The notes under the pieces are model-generated. The model did not search any database and was not told the DNA's origin. It saw nothing but the letters and a program-made list of their open reading frames with translations. The position numbers and the translations under genes are program-made. A DNA stretch of 64,000 nt from Streptomyces ortus (lineage in GTDB: Bacteria > Actinomycetota > Actinomycetes > Streptomycetales > Streptomycetaceae): assembly GCF_026341275.1 (NCBI RefSeq), contig NZ_JAIFZO010000002.1, forward strand, positions 1,686,361-1,750,360, given 5' to 3'. Positions 18,405 to 27,973 of this stretch are shown piece after piece. Every line of letters starts with the position of its first letter. The first letter of the stretch is position 1.

Positions 18405-18563
18405 TCAGGCGTCTTGCGTGGGAGCGGTCGAGGGCGTCACGAGGCCCTCACCGCGGTCCGCTTGTGCGTGCTGCTCGGTTCGCTGCTCTGCCCGCTGCCG
18501 TAGTGCGTCGATCGCGGCACAGCAGGAACGGGTCTGCTCGGCACCGGCGGATTCACTCGTCAA
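18405..18563 (-). CDS. Small Cys-pair protein upstream of the flavoprotein
   Basis: A possible 52-residue protein (MTSESAGAEQTRSCCAAI at the start) beginning at TTG 18563, with AGGAG six bases upstream. It is helical, contains a Cys-Cys pair and ends 36 bases before the flavoprotein start, on the same strand. The ribosome binding site supports it; composition is not decisive. It could bind As(III) or simply be a leader peptide. No family recognised. Confidence 0.4.
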   Translation of the reverse strand: MTSESAGAEQTRSCCAAIDALRQRAEQRTEQHAQADRGEGLVTPSTAPTQDA

Positions 18564-18667
18564 AGTCGGCTCCTGTCGCGGCGGTTCAGACGGCGACGCG
18601 GGAGCGAACGCATCACAACCGCCTATATAGATAAACAACGAATCAAAGCTCCAGCCTCGCTTCTGAT

Positions 18668-18681
18668 TTGATGAATGTCAA
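18668..18681. promoter_or_regulatory. Probable ArsR operator TTGA-N6-TCAA
   Basis: A perfect palindrome TTGA-tgaatg-TCAA between the minus-strand flavoprotein group and the plus-strand polyketide synthase. The same form occurs at 43314-43327. Position and repetition suggest an ArsR binding site controlling both directions. Confidence 0.55.
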
Positions 18682-19059
18682 CCTCACGTCCGGGCTTGAC
18701 GGGTTGTGACGAGCCTCACTCCGCGCCGCGTTGCGTTTGACTCTTGCGTCGGGCCAATCTCGATACATGTCGAATCAGCGGGGATAGCGGTACGGGGCCA
18801 AGCGCCCAGTGCCACCTCGACATCGGGAAGCAGCGGCTGTGCCGATAGCCGCGCCCGGCCCGTGAACGGTCAGTGCGCTCGCCCCGCACGCGGCCGCTCA
18901 GCCAGCGGAGCCGACGCTTTCCCGCCACTCCCGCTTTGTCCTCGGTATGTGCGCCCGCCACCGGGCCGGTTCCTCTTTGCCGGTTCGCCGCGCCTGTACC
19001 GCAGTTCCTTCCGTGCTGCTTCACCAGTGAACGGCTTCGCCATGCCCGGAAGGACATCC
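18682..19059. other. Long leader upstream of the polyketide synthase gene
   Basis: About 380 bases between the palindrome at 18668 and the synthase start. The frame is open and in phase back to 18706, but the translated stretch has no domain similarity. GGAAGGA directly precedes ATG 19060, so this is most likely untranslated leader. No structured RNA recognised. Confidence 0.45.
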
Positions 19060-22000
19060 ATGCCTCACGACTCCACCCGCGCGGCTGAGACCGCCAGTGA
19101 ACCGATCGCCATCATCGGCCTGGCCGGACGATTCGCCGATGCCACCAGCCCTGAACAGCTCTGGGACATGCTGCTCCAGGGACGTGACGCCATCACGGAC
19201 ATCCCGTCCGAGCGCTACGACATCGACGCCGTCTACGACCCCACGCCCCGCACCCCCGGCCGCACGGTGAGCCGGTGGGGCGGGCTGCTGCGCGACATCG
19301 ACGCCTTCGACGCGGAGTTCTTCGGCGTCTCCCCCCGCGAGGCCGACCGTATGGACCCCCAGCAGCGGTTGCTGCTGGAAGTCGCCTACGAAGCCCTGGA
19401 GGACGCGGGCCAGCCCCTGCCGAGCATCGCGGGCTCCGACACGGGCGTGTTCATCGGTCAACTCGGTGGCGACTACTGGCATCTGCAGTACGACAACCGT
19501 GATCAGCTCGACCTGTACGCGATGACCGGCGCCGCCTCACGCGCCATCACCTCAGGCCGCCTCTCGTACGCCTTCGACCTGCGCGGGCCCAGTTTCACCG
19601 TCGACACCGCCTGCTCCTCCGCGCTCGTCGCGGTCCACAACGCCGTACAGGCGATCCGGCTCGGCGAGTGCCCCCTGGCGATCGCCGGCGGCGTCAACCT
19701 CGTACTGCTTCCGGAGGAGGGGGTCGTCTACTCCGGAGCCGGCATGCTCGCCTCCGACGGCCGCTGCAAGTTCGCCGACGCCTCCGGCGACGGCTTCGTA
19801 CGCAGCGACGGCATCGGCGCCGTCATCCTCAAGCCTCTGTCCGCGGCTCTGGCCGACGGCGACCGTATCCGGGCCGTCATCCGCGGTTCCGCCGTCGGCA
19901 ACGACGGCCAGAGCAGCGGCTACCTCGTGACTCCCGCCGTCGAGGGCCAGCTCGGCGTACTGCGCCGTGCCTACGCCAACGCGGGTGTCGACCCGGCCGA
20001 CATCGACTACATCGAGGCCCACGGCACCGGCACCAGTGTCGGCGACCCGGTCGAACTGCAGGCCCTGGGCGACATCGTCGGCCCGCGCACTCCCGACCAG
20101 CGCTGCCTGGTCGGCTCGGTGAAGACGAACATCGGTCACGCCGAAGCGGCGGCCGGAATCGCCGGCCTCATCAAGGCCGTGCTGTGCCTGGAGAACAAGA
20201 CGGTCCCCCCCAACCTGCACCTGAACAACCCCAACCCGGCCGTGGACTGGGACAACCTGCCGCTCACCATTCCTACCCAGGCGACACCGCTGCCCGAGCG
20301 GGGCCGTCCCGCCATCGCCGGGGTCTCCAGCTTCGGCTTCTCCGGCACCAACGCCCACCTCGTCCTGGAAGCGGCGCCCGAGCCGGCCACCCGCACCGCC
20401 GACGCCCCGGCGCCGGACTCCCGCAGCGAGCTGCTGGTGCTGTCGGCCCTCAGCCCCGAAGCCCTTGCCGCCACGGCCGACGCCATGGCCGACCACCTTG
20501 AGGGCCCCGGCGCCCAGCACACGCTGCGCGACATCAGCTACTCCGCAGCACTGCGCCGCACCCCGCATGACGCCCGGCTCGCGATGCCCATGGAAGACCA
20601 TGCCGAGACCATCGCCGCGTTGCGCGGCTTCGTCGAAGGCGGCAACGAGCCCGGTCTGTCCTCCAGCGACTACACCGACCCCGAAGCGGCGCCCCGGATC
20701 GCGTTCGTCTTCCCCGGCCAGGGCTCCCAGTGGCCGGGCATGGGCCGCGAACTCCTGGACACCGAACCGGTCTTCAACCAGACCATGCAGGCCTGCGACG
20801 AAGCCATCAAGGCCGAGACCGGCTGGTCGGTCATCGAGCTTCTGCGCTCAGCGGACGAGGAGCGGCTCAAGCAGCTCGACGTCATCCAGCCCACCCTGTG
20901 GGCCATGGAGATCGCTCTGGCCGAACTGTGGCGCTCCTGGGGCATCGAGCCGGACGTGGTCATCGGCCACAGCATGGGTGAATCCGCCGCCGCCTACATC
21001 TCCGGCGCGCTGTCGCTGCCCGACGCCGCAGCGGTCATCTGCCGCCGCAGTCGCCTGGCCAAGCGTCTTTCCGGTCGCGGCACGATGGCCTGGGTCGGTC
21101 TGCCCGCGGACGAAGCCACCGCCGCACTGGCCGGTCACGAGGACAAGGTGGCGGTCGCCGCCATCAACAGCCCCACCTCCACCCTGCTGTCCGGCGACGT
21201 CGACGCCCTCATGCAGGTGTTGGCCGACCTCGACGCCCGCGGTATCGACAACAAGCGTGTCAACGTCGACTTCGCCTCGCACTGCCCTCAGATGGACGCC
21301 CTGCGCGAGGACCTGCTCGCCGAGTTGTCCCACCTCACCCCGCGTGCGGGCCGCATCCCCCTGCACTCCACCCTCCTCAACGAAGTGGTCGACGGCTCTG
21401 GCATGGACGCCGACTACTGGGTACGCAACATCCGCCAGCCGGTCGACTTCGTCGGCGCGGTCCGCGGCCAACTCGACCTGGGCGACACGGTGTTCGTCGA
21501 GGTCAGCCCTCACCCGCTGCTCGTGGCCGGCATCCGCGAGACCAGCCGCGTGGCCACCGGTACGGACACCACGGCGGTGGGCAGCCTGCGCCGCCACTCC
21601 GACGAGCGCACCGCACTGCTGACCTTCGCCGCCGCCCTGCACACGGCCGGCGCCGACCTCGACCTCGGCAAGCTGACCGCCGGCGGCCACTACGTCCCGC
21701 TGCCCACCTACCCGTGGCAGCGCACCCGCCACTGGATAAGCCAGACCCCCGCCCCCGCGGCACCTGCCGCCACGGCACCTGCCGAACCGGAATCCGCCGA
21801 GCAGCCCGCGCATCCGCTGCTGGGCCGGCCGGTCCCGGCCGAGGGAACCACACGCGTCTGGCAGGGCCCTCTGCGGCTCACCGACAACGCCTACCTGCGC
21901 GACCACTGCATCCAGGACACGATCATCCTGCCGGGCACCGCCCACCTGGAACTGATCAGCGCCGCCGCGCGCACCCAACTGGGCGCGGGCGCGCTGTCGT

Positions 22001-25000
22001 TGAGTGAGGTGCACTACCACCGCGCCCTCTTCCTGGACGAGGAAGGACCCGCACCCGAGGTCCGGGTCACCCTCTCCCCCCGCCCTGACGGCTCGCTGCA
22101 CTGCCGCATCGACAGCCAGGACGCGGACGCCGACGACTGGACTTTGAACACCGAGGCCACCGCTCGCGCGCTGCCCGGCAACGCGCCCCAGCCCAGCGAA
22201 GCGCTCCAGTCGATCCGTACCCGCCTGCCGCAGCACCAGAGCGCCGACGACTTCTACCCCTGGAATGCCGAACGCGGCAACCAGTGGAACGGCACCTTCC
22301 AAGGCATCACCGAACTGTGGCGCGCAGACGGCGAAGTCCTCGCCCAGCTGACCTGCCCCGCCCCGCTCGTGGACGGCCTGGCCCGCCACCACTTCCACCC
22401 GGCGCTCCTGGACGCCAGCGGCCACTCCATGGCCGCCGCCCGCCCCCTGACCGTGCCCGGTGAGGAAGGCGTCTTCGTCCTTGGCGGCATCGACGAGGTC
22501 CGCTTCTACCAGCAACCGCCCGCCTCATTGTTCAGCCACGCCAGGCTCCTGCCGTCCGCGCGCGAGGACTCCTTCGTCGCCGACATCGACATCCGCGCCG
22601 ACGACGGCCGCCTCATCGCCCAGATGCGCGGCCTGCGGCTGCAGTACCTGGCCGGCCACGCCCCCGCCCTGCTCCACCCCCGCTCCGAGGATTCCGTGAC
22701 AGCACCGCTTACCCCCGCCTCCCCGGCCTCCCCGCACGACAGTGCGCGCAACACCTGGCTGCACACGCTCACCTGGGACCAGGCGCCTCTGCCCGTCCCC
22801 AACACTGCCTCCACCACCCCGGAGGGGTTCTGGTTGGTGCTGACCGACAGCGGATCCACCGGGCGGGCCCTGGTGCGGGAACTGACGGGCCGTGGGCAGC
22901 GCGTGGTGGCCGTCACCGCCGGCGCGGGTCACCTGGCCGGAGGCGGCGACCGCTACCGCATCGATCCGGCGGACGAGGGGCACTACCGCGAGGTCCTGGT
23001 CGACGTCGCCCGTTACGGCGCCTGCCGCGGCATCGTCCACCTGTGGGCACTGGACGCCCAGGCCGGCCTGGACGCCACATCCACCGAGATCCGCCGTGCC
23101 CAGCTGCTGGCCGCGCACAGTGTCCTGCACCTGACCCACGCCCTGGAGAAGGAGTCGCTCGGACACCCGCCGCTGTGGCTGCTCACCCAGCTGTCCCAGG
23201 CCACCGGTGGCGCAGAGGAAGTGCGCCATCCCCTCCAGGCCATGTTGTGGGGGCTGGGCCGCACGCTGGCCGCCGAGGCCCCCGCGCTGCATCCGCGCCT
23301 GGTAGACCTCGACCGGTCCGCAGCCAGCGTTCCCGCCCTGGCGCAGCTGATGCTGAACGCGGACCAGGAGGACCAGATCGCGCTGCGCGACGGCCGCCGT
23401 CTTGCCGCCCGGCTGCGCCCGGCGGACACCGCAGCCCGCACGCCGCAGGCGCTGTCGCTGCCCGCTCCCGGTGTCATCGACGACCTGCAGCTGCTCGACA
23501 CGCCCTCGCGTGCCCTCGCCGCGGACGAGGTCCGTATCCAGGTCAGCCATGCCGGCGTCAACTACCGCGACGTGCTGCTGAGCCTTGGCATGTACCCCGG
23601 ACAGGACGACAAGCCGCCTGTAATGGGCTGGGAGTGCGCCGGCACGGTCATCGAAACCGGCCACGCCGTCACCGACGTCGTGGCGGGCGATGAGGTGATC
23701 GCTTTCGCCGAAGGGTCCCTGGCCTCCGAAGTCGTCACGCGCGCCTGCCTCACTGCCCCGAAGCCGTCCCGGCTCACCGCGGCCGAGGCCGCGACGCTGC
23801 CGGCCGCCTACCTCACCGCCTACCACGCGCTGCACGACATGGCCCGCCTGGAGCGCGGCCAGAAGATCCTCATCCACACCGCCACCGGCGGCACCGGGCG
23901 AGCCGCGCTCAACGTGGCCCGCTGGAAGGGAGCCCGCGTCTTCGCCACCGCCGGCAGTGACGCCAAGCGTGAACTGCTGACCAAACTCGGTGTGGAGCAG
24001 GTCTCCGACTCCCGCAGCCTCGCCTTCGCCGAAGCCTTCAAGCCGGCCGCAGGGGAAGAGGGCTTCGACGTCATCTGCAACACCCTGGCAGGTGAGGCGA
24101 TCGAAGCGAACCTGTCACTGATGGCCCCGTACGGGCACTACCTGGAGCTCAGCAAGCGCGACATCCTCGACAACAACGCGCTGCCGCTGGGGGCCTTCGC
24201 CCGCAACCTGTCCTTCCACGCCATCGACGTCGTGCACATGATCCAGCACGCTCCCGAGCGCGCCGGTCGAGTACTGCGGGACGCCGCCGCCCTCGTCGAC
24301 AAGGGCGACCTGCAAGCCCTGCCGCACACGGTGTACCCCGTCGAGCAGGCAGCCGACGCCTTCCGCCTCATGGCCCAGGCCCGGCACACCGGCAAGATCG
24401 TGCTGTCGTTCGGCCAGGCGCCTGCCGCAGCAGCAAACGGCCCGCGCGGCCGGGCCGTGACCGTGCATGCCGACGGCACCTACCTGCTCACCGGGGGCGC
24501 GGGCGGCATCGGCGGACAGCTCGCACTGTGGCTGGCGGACCAGGGAGCCCGGCACCTGCTGCTCACCGGCCGCAGCGCGCTGCCGCAGTGGGATGCGGAA
24601 CTGGACGCGAACCATCCGCAGGCCGCAGCTGTCGCCGTGATCAGGCAGCTGCGCGAGCGCGGCGTGCACGTGACGTACGAGGCGGTGGACGTCGCCGACG
24701 CCCAGGCCATGAAGACGATGCTCGAAGCCCGGCGCCGCACCGGACTGCCGCCCGTACGCGGTGTCTTCCACGCGGCCGGGGTCATCGACTACACCCCGCT
24801 GAGCGACATGAGCGGCTCCGAGATGGACCGCGTCCTGGCGGCCAAGGTGTCCGGGGCGTGGAACCTGCACCGGATGCTGAGCGAGGAGTCGGTGGACGCG
24901 TTCGTACTGTTCTCCTCCGGCTCGGCCCTGCTCAGCTCTCCCATGCTGGGCGGATACGCGGCCGGCAACGCCTTCCTCGACGGGCTGGCCCACCACCGGC

Positions 25001-26127
25001 ATGCCCAGGGACTGCCCGCCACGGTCGTCAACTGGGGCTTCTGGGACAGCGTCGGCATGGTGGCCCGCAAGGAAGAGGAGGACGAGCGCACTCTGCTGCC
25101 GCAGGGCATGGCTTCCTTCAGCCCGGCCGACGGACTGGCGCTGCTGGGCAGGATCCTGGCCGAGGGCCGGGTGCAGACCGCGGTGCTGCCGGCCGACTGG
25201 CCCGCGTGGGCCCGTGCCTACCCGAGTGCCGCGACGGCTCCGCTGCTGCAGCATCTGACCGGCGGCAACCGAGCCAGGCAGCAGGCCCCCGCCCGTGAGG
25301 AGCGGGTTGTCGAGCCTGTCACGCCGTCCCGGGCTGCCGAGCCCGCTGCGCAACACCCGGTCGCGCCGGCACCGGTACCGGTCGTCCCTGTGGCCGTCCC
25401 GGAGCCCGCGGCTGCTGCCCTGCCTGTGCCGCAGGCTCCGGCTTCCGGCCAGGCCGTGCCCAGCAGCGAGTTGCTCGACTTCCTCAAGCAGGAAGTAGCC
25501 GTGGTCATGGGGCTGCGCGCCGAACGCGTCAACGTCAGCCGACCCCTCAACCGCCTCGGCATGGACTCCCTCATGGCCGTCGAACTGCGCAACCGCATCG
25601 AACGCCGCTACCAGATCAAACTCCCCATGGTGCAACTCCTCAAGGACGGCACCGTCACCACCGTCGCCCAAGCCCTGGCCACCGAACTCAACTCCACCGA
25701 CGCCGCGCCCAAGAGCACAGCGGACACTGCCACGGCGCCCACCACGGCCGACGACGCGCCAGCGCAGAAGGCTGCTACACCGGCTCCGGCACCGGTCGTT
25801 GCCACGTCTGTCCCGGAGCCCGCGGCTACTGCTCAGCCCACGCCGCAGACTCCTGCCCCCGGACACGCCACGCCCAGCAGCGAGTTGCTCGACTTCCTCA
25901 AGCAGGAAGTAGCCGTGGTCATGGGGCTGCGCGCCGAACGCGTCAACGTCAGCCGACCCCTCAACCGCCTCGGCATGGACTCCCTCATGGCCGTCGAACT
26001 GCGCAACCGCATCGAACGCCGCTACCAGATCAAACTCCCCATGGTGCAACTCCTCAAGGACGGCACCGTCACCACCGTCGCCCAGGCCCTGGCCACCGAA
26101 CTCAACTCCGCAGACAACTCGGCCTGA
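19060..26127 (+). CDS. Single-module reducing type I polyketide synthase, KS-AT-DH-ER-KR-ACP-ACP
   Basis: A 2355-residue protein. The KS has Cys185 in DTACSSA. The AT has Ser638 in GHSMGES, with LDVIQ at 606-610 and FASH at 738-741, both closer to methylmalonyl-type than malonyl-type motifs. The DH has His949 and Asp1118. A structural KR part (about 1240-1450) is followed by an ER (about 1465-1790, nucleotide motif near 1603). The KR starts TGGAGGIGG near 1809, with Tyr1966. Two ACPs carry Ser2170 and Ser2308 in GMDSLMAV. There is no thioesterase or docking region. One full module suggests iterative use. GGAAGGA precedes ATG 19060. In the bisenarsan-type pathway it would build the acyl part. 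Confidence 0.93.
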   Translation: MPHDSTRAAETASEPIAIIGLAGRFADATSPEQLWDMLLQGRDAITDIPSERYDIDAVYDPTPRTPGRTVSRWGGLLRDIDAFDAEFFGVSPREADRMDPQQRLLLEVAYEALEDAGQPLPSIAGSDTGVFIGQLGGDYWHLQYDNRDQLDLYAMTGAASRAITSGRLSYAFDLRGPSFTVDTACSSALVAVHNAVQAIRLGECPLAIAGGVNLVLLPEEGVVYSGAGMLASDGRCKFADASGDGFVRSDGIGAVILKPLSAALADGDRIRAVIRGSAVGNDGQSSGYLVTPAVEGQLGVLRRAYANAGVDPADIDYIEAHGTGTSVGDPVELQALGDIVGPRTPDQRCLVGSVKTNIGHAEAAAGIAGLIKAVLCLENKTVPPNLHLNNPNPAVDWDNLPLTIPTQATPLPERGRPAIAGVSSFGFSGTNAHLVLEAAPEPATRTADAPAPDSRSELLVLSALSPEALAATADAMADHLEGPGAQHTLRDISYSAALRRTPHDARLAMPMEDHAETIAALRGFVEGGNEPGLSSSDYTDPEAAPRIAFVFPGQGSQWPGMGRELLDTEPVFNQTMQACDEAIKAETGWSVIELLRSADEERLKQLDVIQPTLWAMEIALAELWRSWGIEPDVVIGHSMGESAAAYISGALSLPDAAAVICRRSRLAKRLSGRGTMAWVGLPADEATAALAGHEDKVAVAAINSPTSTLLSGDVDALMQVLADLDARGIDNKRVNVDFASHCPQMDALREDLLAELSHLTPRAGRIPLHSTLLNEVVDGSGMDADYWVRNIRQPVDFVGAVRGQLDLGDTVFVEVSPHPLLVAGIRETSRVATGTDTTAVGSLRRHSDERTALLTFAAALHTAGADLDLGKLTAGGHYVPLPTYPWQRTRHWISQTPAPAAPAATAPAEPESAEQPAHPLLGRPVPAEGTTRVWQGPLRLTDNAYLRDHCIQDTIILPGTAHLELISAAARTQLGAGALSLSEVHYHRALFLDEEGPAPEVRVTLSPRPDGSLHCRIDSQDADADDWTLNTEATARALPGNAPQPSEALQSIRTRLPQHQSADDFYPWNAERGNQWNGTFQGITELWRADGEVLAQLTCPAPLVDGLARHHFHPALLDASGHSMAAARPLTVPGEEGVFVLGGIDEVRFYQQPPASLFSHARLLPSAREDSFVADIDIRADDGRLIAQMRGLRLQYLAGHAPALLHPRSEDSVTAPLTPASPASPHDSARNTWLHTLTWDQAPLPVPNTASTTPEGFWLVLTDSGSTGRALVRELTGRGQRVVAVTAGAGHLAGGGDRYRIDPADEGHYREVLVDVARYGACRGIVHLWALDAQAGLDATSTEIRRAQLLAAHSVLHLTHALEKESLGHPPLWLLTQLSQATGGAEEVRHPLQAMLWGLGRTLAAEAPALHPRLVDLDRSAASVPALAQLMLNADQEDQIALRDGRRLAARLRPADTAARTPQALSLPAPGVIDDLQLLDTPSRALAADEVRIQVSHAGVNYRDVLLSLGMYPGQDDKPPVMGWECAGTVIETGHAVTDVVAGDEVIAFAEGSLASEVVTRACLTAPKPSRLTAAEAATLPAAYLTAYHALHDMARLERGQKILIHTATGGTGRAALNVARWKGARVFATAGSDAKRELLTKLGVEQVSDSRSLAFAEAFKPAAGEEGFDVICNTLAGEAIEANLSLMAPYGHYLELSKRDILDNNALPLGAFARNLSFHAIDVVHMIQHAPERAGRVLRDAAALVDKGDLQALPHTVYPVEQAADAFRLMAQARHTGKIVLSFGQAPAAAANGPRGRAVTVHADGTYLLTGGAGGIGGQLALWLADQGARHLLLTGRSALPQWDAELDANHPQAAAVAVIRQLRERGVHVTYEAVDVADAQAMKTMLEARRRTGLPPVRGVFHAAGVIDYTPLSDMSGSEMDRVLAAKVSGAWNLHRMLSEESVDAFVLFSSGSALLSSPMLGGYAAGNAFLDGLAHHRHAQGLPATVVNWGFWDSVGMVARKEEEDERTLLPQGMASFSPADGLALLGRILAEGRVQTAVLPADWPAWARAYPSAATAPLLQHLTGGNRARQQAPAREERVVEPVTPSRAAEPAAQHPVAPAPVPVVPVAVPEPAAAALPVPQAPASGQAVPSSELLDFLKQEVAVVMGLRAERVNVSRPLNRLGMDSLMAVELRNRIERRYQIKLPMVQLLKDGTVTTVAQALATELNSTDAAPKSTADTATAPTTADDAPAQKAATPAPAPVVATSVPEPAATAQPTPQTPAPGHATPSSELLDFLKQEVAVVMGLRAERVNVSRPLNRLGMDSLMAVELRNRIERRYQIKLPMVQLLKDGTVTTVAQALATELNSADNSA
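25459..26109. repeat. Near-identical duplicated ACP coding segments
   Basis: The block 25459-25695 recurs at 25873-26109, an offset of 414 bases (138 codons). Over about 237 bases I see one silent difference (caa versus cag). The Pro/Ala-rich linkers between the blocks are clearly diverged. Identity at synonymous sites implies recent duplication or gene conversion. Confidence 0.9.
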
Positions 26128-26152
26128 CCGAGCGAGTGACGAGGACCGACTC

Positions 26153-27193
26153 ATGAAGACCACCGACATTCGCATCGCCGGCCTGGGCGCGTACATCCCA
26201 GAGATCGTCGATGCCCGTAAGGCCGTCGCTCTGGGCCTGTACGACGCCGACGAGTACGAGTTCTACGGCTGGACCGGTGCCGCTGTCGCCGGCGACATGC
26301 CTGCTCCGGACATGGCGATAGCCGCCGCCCGGCAGGCGATGGAACGTTCCGAGCTGCACCCGCACGACATCGACCTGCATATCCATGCCTGCGGTCACGA
26401 GCAGGGGCCGGAGGGGTGGTCGCCGCAGCACTACATCCTGCGGCATCTGTCCGACCGTGACGTGCCCTCCTTCCGTGTCTGGCAGGCTTGCAGCGGCCTG
26501 ATCGGGTCTCTGGAACTGGCCGCCTGCTACCTCCAGGCTGTGCCCGAGCGCGATGCCGCGCTGATCACCGGTGCCGACAACGTCGGTACGCCCAACTTCA
26601 ACCGGTGGGCCTTCGGCATCCAGAACGGTGTCCTCGGTGACGGGGGCAGCGCGGTCCTGCTGTCGAAGTCCGAGGGTTTCGCGAGTCTGCTGTCCATCAA
26701 CACCGGCTCCACCGCCGAGGTTGAGGAGCAGTACCGCGGTAGCGAGCCGCTCTTTCCACCGTCACTGACAGTGGGGCGCAGCATGGACTTCAAGGAGCGT
26801 CTGGCTGCCGGCGGCGGGCTGGAGGAGACCGTCGCAGAGGTCGTACGCCGTCAGGGCGAGCTGCGCACAGAGATAGCTCTGCGAACCATGGCCGAAGCCG
26901 GTCTGGAGTCGGGGGACATCACCCGTGTCTGCCACGTCTTCACCGGCCAGGAGAGCTACCTGAAGGTCATCCTCGACCCGATGGGCCTCTCCCCCGAACA
27001 GGGCCTGCTCGACTTCGGCCGCAATCTGGGCCACATGACGGTCAACGACCAGGTCGTGGGCCTGACGCACCTGGTGGAGACCGGGCAGGTCGGTCCCGGC
27101 GACCACGTCCTGATCGTCGCCCACGGCGGCGGGGTGTCCATCACCTGCGCTGTCGTACGCATCGACGAGCGGCCCAGCTGGGCCGCCAACTGA
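26153..27193 (+). CDS. KAS III-like condensing enzyme or acyltransferase
   Basis: A 346-residue thiolase-fold protein of the FabH/KAS III superfamily. The nucleophile is Cys113 in VWQACSGL. The usual PHQAN histidine motif is replaced by a section around CHVFTGQESYLK, and the usual GNTSA asparagine motif by GHMTVNDQ, like KAS III proteins such as CerJ that transfer acyl groups to alcohols or amines rather than extend chains. It follows the polyketide synthase by 25 bases in the same operon. Because the synthase lacks a thioesterase, this protein may release the chain by ester transfer to 2-hydroxyethylarsonate. Chain initiation is the alternative. Confidence 0.82.
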   Translation: MKTTDIRIAGLGAYIPEIVDARKAVALGLYDADEYEFYGWTGAAVAGDMPAPDMAIAAARQAMERSELHPHDIDLHIHACGHEQGPEGWSPQHYILRHLSDRDVPSFRVWQACSGLIGSLELAACYLQAVPERDAALITGADNVGTPNFNRWAFGIQNGVLGDGGSAVLLSKSEGFASLLSINTGSTAEVEEQYRGSEPLFPPSLTVGRSMDFKERLAAGGGLEETVAEVVRRQGELRTEIALRTMAEAGLESGDITRVCHVFTGQESYLKVILDPMGLSPEQGLLDFGRNLGHMTVNDQVVGLTHLVETGQVGPGDHVLIVAHGGGVSITCAVVRIDERPSWAAN

Positions 27194-27203
27194 CCGACCC
27201 CGA

Positions 27204-27238
27204 CCGTCTGCCGGCCCCGCCACGGGGCCGGCAGACGG
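27204..27238. terminator. Terminator hairpin after the KAS III-like gene
   Basis: A perfect 16-bp inverted repeat (CCGTCTGCCGGCCCCG and its complement) with a 3-base loop, 10 bases after the stop codon at 27193. It should end the synthase/KAS III transcript, so the DedA gene downstream may have its own promoter or rely on readthrough. Confidence 0.85.
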
Positions 27239-27277
27239 CATGTCCGCTCACTCTCACCAACGTCCAGGGGGGCACCT

Positions 27278-27973
27278 GTGCAGAATCTCGCCTCATCACC
27301 CTTGCTCGACGCGGAACAGCTCATCTCCACCTTCGGCCTGCTGGGCATCATGGCCACCGTCTTCGCGGAATCGGGCCTGATCGTCTGCTTCTTCCTGCCC
27401 GGCGACTCACTGCTGTTCACCGCAGGCCTGCTCGTCGCCAACGACCAGATCCTGCACCAGCCCCTATGGGTGGTCATGCTGGCCATCGCCGCGGCGGCCA
27501 TCCTGGGTGATCAGTTCGGCTACGCCTTCGGTCGCAAGGTAGGCCCAGCACTGTTCAGACGGCCCAACTCCCGCTTCTTCAAGCAGGAAAACGCCGAGCG
27601 CGCACAGGAGTTCATGCTCAAGCACGGCCCCAAGGCCCTGGTGATGGCCCGCTTCATCCCGGTGTTCCGTACCTTCATCCCGATCACCGCCGGCGTGGGC
27701 CGCATGAACTACCGGACGTTCTTCCTCTTCAACGTCATCGGTGCCGTCCTGTGGTCCGTCAGTCTCACCCTGGTCGGCTACTACCTCGGCCAGATCGCCT
27801 TCGTCCGCGACAACATCGAAGGCATGGTCATCGGCATCGTCCTGATCTCGGGTATCCCGATCATCATCGAGGGCATAAAGATGAGGCGCCGCAGCCGCCA
27901 GGCCCAGGCTGCGGACCAGGCGCCGTCCACGACACAGGCCGCCACCCCTGAAACGGAGCTGCCCCGCACATGA
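27278..27973 (+). CDS. DedA/VTT-family membrane protein
   Basis: A 231-residue integral membrane protein of the DedA (VTT, SNARE-associated) family. Recognisable parts are FFLPGDSLLFTAG near residue 47, GDQFGYAFGRKVG near 90 and MARFIPVFRTFIPITAGVGRM near 130, the family's re-entrant loop signature; about four to five membrane segments are visible. The start is GTG 27278 after AGGGGGG. DedA proteins act in lipid flipping or proton-coupled membrane balance. The stop overlaps the next start (ATGA), coupling it to the decarboxylase. Its role in arsenic metabolism is unknown; export or membrane protection from a toxic intermediate is a guess. Confidence 0.85.
   Translation: MQNLASSPLLDAEQLISTFGLLGIMATVFAESGLIVCFFLPGDSLLFTAGLLVANDQILHQPLWVVMLAIAAAAILGDQFGYAFGRKVGPALFRRPNSRFFKQENAERAQEFMLKHGPKALVMARFIPVFRTFIPITAGVGRMNYRTFFLFNVIGAVLWSVSLTLVGYYLGQIAFVRDNIEGMVIGIVLISGIPIIIEGIKMRRRSRQAQAADQAPSTTQAATPETELPRT

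Noticed and set aside
18706..19059. Earlier start for the polyketide synthase
   Set aside because: No domain similarity in the extra 118 residues, and a good ribosome binding site precedes ATG 19060, just ahead of the KS domain.
20848..26196. Long minus-strand open frames opposite the polyketide synthase
   Set aside because: High GC makes antisense frames open. The plus strand has continuous KS, AT, DH, ER, KR and ACP domains.
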